NCBI GenBank assembly: GCA_963969365.1
Contig: OZ017750.1
Coordinates: 1,612,001-1,676,000 of the forward strand
Direction of reading: 5' to 3'
Length of the DNA stretch: 64,000 bases
Source of the DNA: Asterochloris sp. CNOR1
Lineage: Eukaryota > Chlorophyta > Trebouxiophyceae > Trebouxiales > Trebouxiaceae
Position numbers and translations under genes: made by a program. Shown here one piece after another: positions 11,901 through 23,900 of this stretch. How positions within the stretch are numbered: position 1 is the stretch's first letter; the number at the start of each line of letters is the position of its first letter. The notes under the pieces were generated by a model. The model worked only from the letters and a program-made list of their open reading frames with translations, was not told where the DNA came from and did not search any database.

Positions 11901-14900
11901 GCAGTTTATCCTGGCGCTGATGTGAACATGCCCCTGACCATCTACAGACAATCACATTCCTGAGTTGACTGTGCGGGAGACCTTTGACTTTGCCGTCAGG
12001 TGGGGACTGCATGCAGTGCAGCACAGGCATATGTACTAAGCGTGGGCAGCCTGGGCATAATCTGAGCAACAGTCCTGACTCCCACACCTGAGCTGCTGGC
12101 AGCCTGCCAGAAGTGTGACTTTGAGGCATGCCAAGCCGCCTGTTCTCAGCAGTCCAGGGCCTGCAGGTGCCAGGGTGGGGGGGCCCGCGAAGCTGTCATT
12201 CGGGAACACCTGCGGCAGGAGGCAGCGATGGGCCTGCCACCAGACTCTGACATCGACGCATTTCTGAGGGTGAGGCAGGGCAGGGCAGGAAAGCTTGTTG
12301 GCTTGCTGTGCTGCCACACTGATGGTGTGGTGACATCTGCTCAGTCTCAGGCCTGGGGATCTGCGCAATGCTGCTGAGTTTGAAAGAGATTCTGCCCCGC
12401 ACGAGTGGCTGAGCTGGCAGGTGTCCTGCATCCTCAGGCACAGCTGTTGGATGTCTCTATACCGCACGTGAGCAGGAGAAGCAGAGCACAGGTTTACCGA
12501 AGCACAGCAGATCAGGAAAGGACAAGCCCTGCTGCCCGACAGCTGGTCAGCCTGCTCACTGTAAAAGACAATTTGCCTCCAGAAGGTGCTCAGTGCTGAA
12601 GGCTACAGGGCCTCGCTGCAGGCATCCACTGTGGCGGGTGGGCGGCACTCTGTGGTGACTGACTACATGCTGCGCCTGCTGGTGAGCCGCCCTACTGCTT
12701 CAGAAGTTCCCAGGGAGCTGGTCAGGCGCCATGCTGGCTGGGCTGTGGAAGCCAACGGCTGGTGATGGACAGCCATGCAAATTGCCTCTCGCCTCGCGCC
12801 TCCACAGCTTTGCTGCTGCCACCTGTCATCTGTCTGCTACCCCTGGATGCCTTCAGTGCTAGCATTGATGCCCCCTGCTCCTTCCAATCCATGATGTGCT
12901 GATAGAGGCTGGCCCACTGCCTTGCAGGACTTGGAGATCTGTGCTGACACCATCGTTGGCAACGAGCTCATGCGCGGCATCTCAGGAGGGCAGCGCAAGA
13001 GAGTCACCACAGGTCTGTCCTGCATGTCTTTGCGCAGGCTGCCTGCTGCATGTGCCGTGCTTGCGGAACAGGGAGGGTCCCCTTGGAGGCTGGACCTTGG
13101 GAGGCACATAGCAGATGAAGTGCACTGAACGCTCCACATCTGCATGCTGGCAGCACCTGCAGAAGCACAGAGCCTTGCTGCGCCTCCATCTGCACGACAG
13201 GGATTCTCTTATGGTGCTTACAGGAGAAATGACTTTGGGAGGGCGTCTCGTCTTGTTCATGGACGAGGTGATGTCCTTGCACCTGCTATGCTCAGCGTGT
13301 GCTGCTGTTCAGATGCAGAGGCAGTGCCAGAAATCCCGCACAACTGAACACATTGTTGGCTTCATGCTGCACGTCAGGGGATGTGCCACTTCAGCAGAAG
13401 TTGTCCAGCTCTTCCTTGCTGCAAAGCTGCTTTGGTGGCAGGAAGGTTCTCCTGGAGGTCTGACTGCTGACCCCAATCTCCCCCTTGGCAGATCTCCACT
13501 GGCCTGGACAGTGCCACCACCCACAGGATCGTCAAGTGCATCAAGTGAGGGGACCCCTCATGTCCTGCTCAAGCAGCAGACCCTCTTGCTGCAATCAGAA
13601 GCATGTATTCTTGGAGTTAACCGCACAAGCTCTGCACTGGCTTGGCCCTTGCCTGCCTGGCCCATGCTGGCCTGGCCTTTCAGGCAGCCTGTCTGCTGAT
13701 TTGGCCCCATCCTGACTCATGTTAACCTGGCTTCTGCTGGCCTGACCTGGCCTGTCCTGGGGCCAGAAGTGAGCTGTGTGGACTGCCTGCAGGAACCTGT
13801 GCAAGTACTCAGACGCCACTGTGCTGATAGCCCTGCTGCAGCCACCGCCCGAGGTGTTTGACCTCTTTGACGATGTCCTCATAATTGCAGAAGGTGACAG
13901 TGAAAGGCCAGTGCAGCGCTCAGCAGCATGCCTGTTGCTGCCTGTGGCTTGGCGGCAATGCGTGCAAGCTAACTTGCAGCAAAATCTTCCCTGTTGGGCT
14001 TTGCTGCACCAGAGCACCGGTGAAGCAGGCTCCACTGCCTGGTCTTGAAGCACGGGAGGACCCTTGCCTCATGCTCGTTCTGCCTGTGGTTGCTGCAGCC
14101 ACCCCAGGAAACGCCTTGCTGAGGCAAGCTTGTTCTGCAGGCTACACTGTGTACCATGGCGCCCGTGAGGGAGTGCTCTCCTTCTTCAGCAACCTGGGGT
14201 TCCAGATGCCACCCCGAAAGGGCATTGCAGAGTTCCTGGAGGAGTTGGTGTCACCTAAAGACCAGGCAGTGAGTCCTGGTGTACAGCTGTCAATGGTGTT
14301 GCGCGGGTACATTTTCAGGATGTAGGAGTCTGGCGCTGATGGTCAGAGCTGGTGTGATCAGAAGACCAGGCAGCAAGGTCCCTGGGTTGCCTGCGTGGCT
14401 ATGACTGAAGCGTTGGAAATCACATGTGGACACACCCATACAGGCAGTGAGCTCCCAGGGCTGCAGGGTGTCAGGGAACATGACAGTGGTGATGCACGCT
14501 TTGCGTTTCGTGACATCAGCAGTCTCAGGTGAGTGAGTAGCAACTGCCAAATGTCATCTCTGCTGTGTAGGCCAAGCAATGCTCGGCAGAGAGAGCCTTT
14601 CTGTCAAACATCTTTCAGAAAGGTTGCCATCATCCTGCAGACAGGCAGCTTCATCTCACCTCGGAGCCGTCCTAGATGGCCAACATTGTTGATATGTCTC
14701 AAGAGATGCTGCGGCAACACCGGGCCTGCTGCAAGACATCGTAGCCTGAGCCTCCCCTCAGTCCTGCCTTGCTGACCCTGCACTCTCTACGACAAAGATC
14801 TGGGCACAGCAGGATTAGCCCAGATCTTACCTGCTGCAGTCAATAAACTTCACCCCACTTGAGCTGACGTTGACTGGCCGACCCTGCACACCACTTGTGC

Positions 14901-17900
14901 AGAGATACTGGGGGCGACACGACAAGCCCTACCACTACCTTCCCCCCAGCGAGCTTGCAGCAGCCTTCCTGGAGTCCCCTGAGGGACTGCAGCTCATGGG
15001 AGCCCTCAGCACGCCCTTTGACCGCTCTAGGAGCCACCCGGTTGCCTTGCCACGGACCAAGTATGGACAGAAGCGCTTCCTGCTTCTGCGGGCCAACCTG
15101 TGGCGAGAGGCTCTGCTCATTCAGCGCAACTGGTTCCTGTGAGTGCCTGATCACTCAGCGTCAGTGATGCCTGCAAGTGCACGCTACTGCTGTCATGCCT
15201 GCATTCCTCAGCTGTGGCGTATTGCCTGAGGCGTCAGTGCTGAGCTGCTGCCTGCCCTTGCAGCATGCAAGTCGCAACGGATGCCCCGGCCCTCACCCTG
15301 TCAGCTCAATGTCTGCTGTGTCTGGACCTGACTGCTGTGCACCTGATGCTGGCTCTGCCGTGCAGGTATGTGTTCAGGACCTGTCAGGTAACGCAATGCG
15401 GTTCAGAGAGAGCCATTTTCACAGTGCATGCAAGATGCCACCTCTTATGCAGCACCATTTTGGCTGCCTGCCTGTATGATGCCCGCCACAGTGTCTGCGC
15501 CTGCCAGCTCCGAGTGCACATCTTCTCATACCTGTGGTATCAGCTGCCCACTGCAGGTCACAGTTGTTGCCATCATCTGCGCATTCACATTCTTCAGGTG
15601 AGGGGCACCCGGCAGTTGCTTTGCAGCTGCGTGCTCTCCTGCTGGAACCCCAGCCCCATGCTCACTGGCTGCGCTTGCAGGACGCGGCTGCATCCCACCA
15701 ACATTGCCGACGGCAGCCTCTACCTTTCGGTGACTATGCTGGCCTGCAGCTGTTTGGCAAAGCACTTGCCTGCCCTTGTGGCAGTTGCTGAGGCACGCAC
15801 CTGCCTGCCATAGTGCAGGCCTGCGCCAGGTTGACTGTAGGGGCAAGCACCAGCCTGCCTCCACGCAGCTCCTGGGTCCAGCACTGGCAGCACCGCCTGC
15901 AGGTCTGCTGACCCCGCCTGGCGTGAGCCTCACCCGGATGACATTGCCTGTCCTGCAGGTTCTCTTCTTCTCGTTGATCCACATGGTCAGCCTTCAGCAG
16001 CCATCGCATGCTCTGCTTGCCCAGTGACACTTGGCAGGCATGCTGACGTCTGCTGTCCCCTGCAGCTCTTCAATGGGTACTCAGAGAGCTCCATAGTGGT
16101 AGGCTGCGCTGGCCACAAATGCTTGGCTCGCTGGCCTGCTGGCCTGAAACGTTCCTTGAGCTCTGCCTTCTGCTGCACAGTTGAGGCAGCAAGCATGCTG
16201 TTTGCAGCCTGGTGGGCTGTCTTGCCTGCCTCCACCTGGCTCATGTGATAGCTGGCCCATCCAGTCCTTGAGGTCTTACATGTACTGCTTTGCTGGGGAT
16301 GGCGAATGCTCACACCCTGCGGGCTGCAATGCATGTCGCTCAGCCCACCTGGCTGCCCTGTAGGTTGGGCGCCTGCCTGTCTTCTTCAAGCAGCACAGCT
16401 GCCGATTCTATTCTGCCTGGGCATTCTCTGTCCCGCAGATGGTCCTGCGCTTCCCTTACTCCCTGGCAGAAGCTACTCTGTGGGCATCCATTGTGTACTG
16501 GATTGTGAGCACTCTTGCTCAGAGCCCTCGACATTCCGCCTTCGCAGATGTGCATAGTGCTGCTCGAGCAGCAGCAACTCGCTCCGGTATTTGCTGACGG
16601 AGAGGTGCATGTGCATGAAGCACATAAATGAATTTGTGCTGGCTCGATCTGAGCTGCACTGCTGCATGCACCCCTGGTGGGTGTGAAGCAGCAGTTGTAC
16701 CATCACAGGGGACTGAAAGCCTGCTTCCCTGAGACACTCCTTCTGTGCCCCCGCAGGTTGGGCTGGATCCGAGCGCAAAGCGCTTTTTCACCTTCTGGTT
16801 CCTCCTCTTCACTGTCCACCAGCTGGCTGTCTCGCTGTTCAGGTCGGCCCGCGGCAGCCGTGGCAGCGATGCATACAGCAGTGTGCACTGGCCCCTCGTT
16901 GCTCTGAGACAGCTGCTGCGGGTGACAGCAGACAGACGTCATGTCCTGCAGGCTGATTGGTGTTGTGGCACGCAGCCTGGTGGCTGCAAATGCCCTTGCC
17001 TCCTTCATTGTGAGTTGAGAGAATGCTGCATGGTTGCTGAGCACCACTGCTGGGCTGGTCTGCTTCTGCACACCCCTACAAGGAGCTGTGGTGTGGTGTC
17101 TTGTGCTGCTAAGCACTGCCGCTGTGCACCTCAAGCACGCCTGGTACGAGCCACTGCCACTGGTTGGCACTACTGCAGGGCATGTGAATCTGCAGCTCGG
17201 CGCTGCCACAGGCACACCCCTGTGCCAAGCTTTTGCTGAGTGATGCAGGTCCTTCTCATCTTCATCAGCGGCGGCTTCATCTTGGCAAAGCGTGAGTCCT
17301 GGGGCCGGTGTCTCGGGGAGGGTCCTACTGCCTACTGCCTCATGCTGAGTGATTGCTCATGTATCTCAAGACTGGTGCACCATTTTGCTGGCTTAGGCTG
17401 AGCGTAGCCTCATGCTGGTCTCAGCAGGCTGCATGATCAGCTGGCAAACCACCCGCCAGCACCAGCACAGCCTGCCACGCCCACAGGGCTCAGTGCTGGT
17501 CTGCGCAGCACCATGTCCAGTGTCTTTGGGGTTTTGCACTGGCATTGCTGACATGCACATGCAGCGGGCTGAGTTCAGCTTGACGCTTGAGCAGGTGACA
17601 TGCGTCCCTGGACCATGTGGATGTTTTGGGCAGACCCACTCAGCTACGCCCAGAACGCAGTGGCGATAAACGAGTTCAACGCGCCCCGATGGCAGATATA
17701 CGTGAGCAGCACTGTCTGGGGGACTAGCTGTGCTGTGCTGTCCTGCACTGCACTGCAGTGGGTGAGCTGAGCTGGGATGCTTGACATGTCGTGCAGCACT
17801 GTTGCATAGGGCAGTGCTTTGTTCAGGGACTGTTTGCGGGCATGCTGGGTCAATGTGCATGGCAGGGCTTCCTTATGCTAATGCATGGCATTGCCTCAGC

Positions 17901-20900
17901 TGGGACCACAGGCTGCACAAGCAGTTGTCCAGGAAAGTCAGTGCAGATTTTGCCCACTGTTGTACTGCAGCCAGCGCCTGTCGTACCAGGTCAGACTCTG
18001 GGCTGGGCAGTTTTGAACGCAAGAGGCCTGTTTCACCAGAACTGGTGAGCTGACACTGGCCGTCAGCAAGCTGCCAGCAGCCCAAAGTGAGTTGTGGCAC
18101 GTTCAGGCACTGCTCTGTGTTGCAGGTGGATCTGGGTGGGCGTTGCCATTCTGTGGGGCTACTGGGGTGGCTTCAATGTAGTTGTCACTGTGGCACTGGC
18201 TTTCCTCAAGCGTGAGTGAGGGCTGTTCATTGGGGGTTGTCTTCTGGACAACAGCACCGTGAAGCGTAGCCATGGCTGCCACTCTTGTCCTGCATCTGCG
18301 TGGCAGAACTTTGACTCACTCACACGGGGCAGTTGCCTGTCTGGCCAGAAGAGGCTGCAATGCCAGGCCGTCATACTCAGCCCGTCCCGCCCTCCAGGGG
18401 CAGTCAGCACTGCCGCGCTGAGCAAGGACCAAGCTCTGCCTTGCCAACCACCAAGGACCTCTGCCCGCAGCCCTTGGGGGACACAGCACAGCAGTGCTGG
18501 ACAAGACAGCCATTGGCACAGAGTTTGATCCACAGACGGTGCAAGCGCTTTCACCGCGGCCACCAGTCGACGAGCACGCTGCCATGAGTGCTGCTGACCC
18601 TGCAACCCCTGGGAGCGCAGTCTCACTGAGCTCCAGCCAGCTGCCGCCAGCGCAGACAGAGCCCACTGAGCCGCAGGGCGCTCTGCAGGCCTCCCCAGCA
18701 GTGCCACAGGCTGGCTGGGAGGTGCAGCACGGCTATGGCTGGCAGGGCTCAACAGTGCGCGAGACAAGGCCGCTGCCAGAGCGCAGCAGGGCCGTAGAGC
18801 TGGTGCAGTGGACCACGGCTGAGCTGCCGGATGGCCATGACTTGGAGGCAGGCGGTGAGGTGGACAGGGCAGTGAGGTTGCATGCCTTAGAGATGGTGAG
18901 GAGCAGGCAGGTCTGGGGCAGTGCAAGGCAGAAGGCAGCACTGCGTTCTTGCAAATGGTGAGCCTGGGCAGGAGGCAGCAGGAGCCAAAGCTGGCCCTGC
19001 TCTTGCCACTGTGCGGGGATTTGCATTAATGCCAGCATACTTTGCCTAACACATTGAGCTCATGCAGTGCAGGCCCCAGTGCTGCTTGTTCTGCCTTCAC
19101 AAGCACAAGGCCGTGCAAGGCTTACGCCATGCTGTAGGCAGGTCAGAATGTTATAGACCCACACCTCTGTGTCTGGTGGCCATGCTGGCTGCCTGCCTGC
19201 ATGCCAGCATGCTGTGCAGGTGCTGACCCAACGCGCCCCTGCACCACCAATAGCCCAGAGGTGCTGGTCTGATACCAGACAGCGTCCAGCATGCTCCCTG
19301 TGATGACCTTGCAGGGCAAGTGCCCGGGCTGCAGTCCCCCACCTCTTCTGGAGCATCGATTACCAGCGTTGGAGCGCAGCCAGTGCAGACCAGTGCTGGG
19401 CTGCCCTTCCAGCCTGCCAACATGACCTTCAAGCACATCTGGTACTCTGTGGACCCGCCAGGGGTGAGCATACACGGCGTTGGTAGTGCTGACAGCAATT
19501 CGCTATGACCATATCTCTTGTCCTGTCCTGGCTGCAAGACATCCAATCTGCTTCTGCCTGATTGCTCTTGTTGTCTAACAGCAACCCTTGTTGACCGGGC
19601 AAATGGGCTGAAGGCACTCAGTGTACAGCATCCAGGCCTTGGCCATTGGGCTGGGGGCCACCCCTCAGGGTACAGCCCTCAGGCCTCACCAAGAGCGCAT
19701 GCTTGCAGCTTTCACCATCCTTGCCCCAGTCTTTGCACTGCAAGGTACGTTCAAAGGTTGCGTGACTGCCTGTGCTGCAGGACCTGGAACCAGACCCTGA
19801 AGGGGATGCAGCCAGCGGTCACCCCGGCAAGCTGCACCTCCTCAAGGATGTCAGTGGGGTCTTCAAGCCTCGAGTCCTCACTTGTTTGATGGTCAGCCCT
19901 GAGTGTGATGCAATGGTCATGCTGCCATGCGAGGCCACCTGTGTCATGCATGGCCACAGTGCATCACCGTATGGCTGTAAACAGAGTTCACCCACCAAAA
20001 CTGGAATCAGGGCCAGCCGCAAACAGGGACAAGCACAGCTGCAAGAAAGCTCTTCCGTATGGGCAGGCTACGGCTGTGCCGCCATCTCATGCAGTGGCCT
20101 GCTGTAAGGAGACCCCAAGCTCTTTGCATGTCCGTTTCTGCTGGAGCCTGCCTGCCCCTGCTGCCTGCTGACCAGCCAAGTCCCTTCACTTTGCAGGGCG
20201 TCTCAGGCGCGGGCAAAACGACTCTGATGGATGTGCTGGCAGGCAGGAAGCGTCAAGGCGAGCAGCCCCTGCCTGCACAGGCTACAGCCAGCAGGGCAGA
20301 ACTCATCATGCTAGCACCGCTCCTGTGCCGTCCCTGACACTCAGGGCTGGCAGCCAGGCACCCCACAGTTCAGGCACTGCTTACCGTGCCTTGCAAAGCC
20401 CAGCTGACTGACAAGGGCTCCAACCCTGCCACCCCTATAGCCTGATTCTTCCCCCGGTTCAGGCACCATAGCTTCTGTGCAGACTGCTGCTGTGCCCCTG
20501 CAGGCTTCATCGAGGGAGACATCAAAGTCAGGGGCTTCCCCAAAGAGCAGCGCACTTTCACGAGGATCAGTGGCTGTGAGCTGACTGGCAGCTGTCGGCC
20601 ACCTGCATCTGCACAAGCGCTGCACAGTCAGCCTCCTGTGCCGAACCCACCCCACTCTGCACTGCCATTGCTCGTGCTGGTGGCCTGCGCTCTGTGCGGG
20701 ATCTGCTCAGTGTTGCTGAGCTTGGAAGATGCATCTAGGCTGCTGTGCTGCCTGGTCTCCATGCCCAGCCTGTCCTTGTGCTGGCTGTTGGCACAGGCAT
20801 CTTGGCTGCTGTGCTGACCATAGCTGACTCATTGCAGATGTGGAGCAGAATGACATACACAGCCCCAGTGTGAGCTGCTTGTTGTGCGGCAGCATCCTGC

Positions 20901-23900
20901 TTGTGCACCTTGCTGGCGCCAAGTGTGTGTATGGCCCAGGTCACGGCTGTGTGCTGGCCGCACAGGGCTACATCTATCCAGCTCTCAACCTGAATATCTT
21001 GTGTGCGCCTGCAGCTCACTGTCAGGGAGAGCCTCAGGTTTTCAGCCTGGCTGCGCCTCCCAGAAGATGTCAGCAAGACGCAGCGTGAGGTGAACTGCCC
21101 TCTGCTGCATCGCCTATATCCACTGGGTGCACTGGCATCAAACCCAGCGCCTCTGCAAGCCGAAATCTTATCGTCGCTGACCCTGCACTAAACACAAGCC
21201 ACCATGACAGCAGCTTGTATGCTGCACCATGCATTGCTGTTGCCCAGTGGCGGCCCCTGCAGGCCACCAGCTGCAAGAGATCTTGCCTCAGATACAGCGC
21301 GGTCACAAATCCCGGTGCAGGCCATTTATGAGACCTTGCCCCAGGTGGGAGGGCTGGCTCAGTCACTTGCACGAATGGGGTGCAGGCCTTTGTGGAGGAG
21401 GTGCTCCATGTGGTGGAGCTGGAGTCTGTGGCAAACGCTGTTGTTGGACGTCCTGAGAGCGGTGGCTTGTCCAGGCAGCAGATCAAGCGCGTGACCATTG
21501 CTGTTGAGCTGGTGAGTGGCTGCACAGATGCCTGTGCCTGCTAGGCGGTTGTTGGGCGGCAGGCAGCTGCCTGTTTGGCAAGCACATGGCAGTCCTGGCC
21601 CTCTCAGGTTTTGTTGTGAGTCATGAGCGAGACAGGCAAAGCCTGCACTCGGGGCATCAGTTCTCTGCTGGATTCCTGTAAGGCAGCCACAAGAGGTTTG
21701 AGCGCATGCATTTGCAGTAAACCCCTAGCTCTGCTGCAAGCATGTTCACGGATGCTGTGCTGTGCTGAAGGCCGCCAATCCTGCCATCATCTTCATGGAC
21801 GAGCCCACCTCAGGTGGGCACATCACTGCTGTCTTTGCCTGCAACACAGAGCTCTGCCGCTGACATTCCCCCAAACCGCAGGATTGGACGCCAGAGCTGC
21901 CCAGATTGTCATGCGCGCGGCAAGTTCTGGCTGCAGCGCCTCATTCTGTGCTCGCCTGCTGCCTGCATGAGATCGTGAGCATGTGGCTAAGTGGTACAAT
22001 GTCTGAGACGCAGGTCAAAAGCACGGCTGCCACAGACAGAACAGTAGTGTAGGTGGCCTGTTCTGTGCTCCAGTGTCCAGAAGGCACCATCTCAGGGCTG
22101 TGGACTCATTCAGCCACACCTTTCATTGCAGGTGCACAATTCACCAGCCTAGCATCGACATCTGGGATGTGAGCCTTCCCCTGCCTGCATCAGGCACTGC
22201 ATCTGCTGCTGGGCCTGGAGACCTCGTCCACTGAGCAGACTCCAATGCCAGCTGCTTGTGCTGCCTGTCCGCCAAAGTCCTTGGCGACTGCTGCCGCATT
22301 CTGGAATGATCTATCCCCTCTGCCTGCATGCAGTCTGTCAAGCTAACTCTTTGATCTGCTCACTGCACCATGTGATGAGCTGTGCTGATCACTCATGTTA
22401 TCGGCTTACCGTCCCGCATTTGCAGTCCTTTGATGAGCTCCTGCTGCTCAAGCGCGGCGGGTACCAGATCTACTTTGGGCCCATTGGGCAGGACAGCCAA
22501 ATTCTGGTCAATTGCCTGCAGTCGATTCCTCGTGTGCCACCCATCAAGCCGGTGAGCACAGGGGTGTGCTGTGTCTCTTGTGCACTTGTGTGAGGGTGCA
22601 GGGACAGCTGCACAGTGTGCTGCAGTCCGTCTCAGGTGTGGCCCTCAGCATGTCAGTGAGTGCAGGGGTGTGCTGTGTGCTGAGGCACACAAGACTGCTG
22701 TCCAGACAGGCAATGCATGTCTGCATGGTAGGCGCTTCCAGCTGACAGGAGACATGCAGTGGTCCTGTGGTGTGCCCAGGCGCCAGCATGGCATTCAAAA
22801 GCCTGAGGGGCAACCTGCAGGGCGTGCCAAAGTGCATGTGCTGCTGAGTGGCAGGCTGGGTCGCCAGTTGCAGGGTGTGCTGTGCATGTGCCCAGCCAGC
22901 TCACGGCAGACTGAGGTGGTCAACATGCGGCACTGCAGGGCGAGAATCCTGCCACATGGATGCTGACAGTCACCAGTGAGTTGACAGCGCCGCCCTGCAC
23001 CTGTTCTCAGCCTGCACTGCCCCGCAGCTGCGCTCACACTTTGCTGCCTGGCACTTGCCATCATGCTGCCCTGCTCTGCACCTGCCCTCATGCTGCGCTG
23101 CCCTGCACCTGCCCTGCCCTGCCTGTCCTCATGCTGTGCTGCGCTGCCCTGCACCTGCATGCACGCTGCGCCGCCCCCACCCAAGTCGACCTGCAGCTCA
23201 CAGTATGCTGCCTGTGCTTGCTCTTGCGCTGTGCACTGGGGTGCTGCCGCTGTCCGGTCAGGGATGTGCATAAACCTCACCTGTCTTGGTTGTGGCGGGG
23301 CTCAGCTCTGGGCAGATAGGTGGCTCATGCCCGTCTGCTCTGCCTTGCTGCAGGCCCATCCATGGAGCAGCAACTGGGTGTGGACTTTGCTGAGGCCTTC
23401 AGGCAGAGCGAGCTGTACAGGTGACTAGGCTGCTGCTGTAGCCCCGCTTACAGGGCTTGCTTGCAGCTGCGACAGAGATACCTTGCCAGACAACACCTTG
23501 ACATACAAACATGCCATCATCTCAGCTGCCTGGTGCTGCGCCACACCAAGCTTCCCAGTGCTGCCTTGCCACTTGCCTGAGAATGCGCTCACTGCCATGA
23601 CAGTGACTGGCCTTGGCCTGCTGCAGCCTTGCACTGCTGCTTATACCCTGTCCTGGCAACAGTCAGTGAAACACATGCTCCCAGACCATGCATTGGCTGC
23701 TGCTTGCATCTGCCTGCTGCTGCTCTGCGCTGCGCTGCTGTTAGGCAGTGCTGCCTTTGCAGTAGGACCACCTGCGGCGCTTGCCCACTTGGCCCGCTCC
23801 TGCAGGTGCTGCCTGGCGGTGATGCTTGAGCGGCATGCTGCCTTTCACCAAGCTCGCCGTCATGTCAGCCTCTGAATGAAGCCTGCTGCCGCCAGGCAGT

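Noticed and set aside
13620-13770. CTGGCCT-rich repeat in an ABCG intron as a possible mobile element
   Set aside because: It consists only of short imperfect pyrimidine/GG-rich units without terminal repeats or a target duplication.
18159-18941. 260-codon open frame on the minus strand
   Set aside because: It is antisense to the linker exon and TMD1 end of the ABC transporter, which is supported by family motifs. It has no motifs of its own; GC-rich coding sequence often leaves the opposite strand open.
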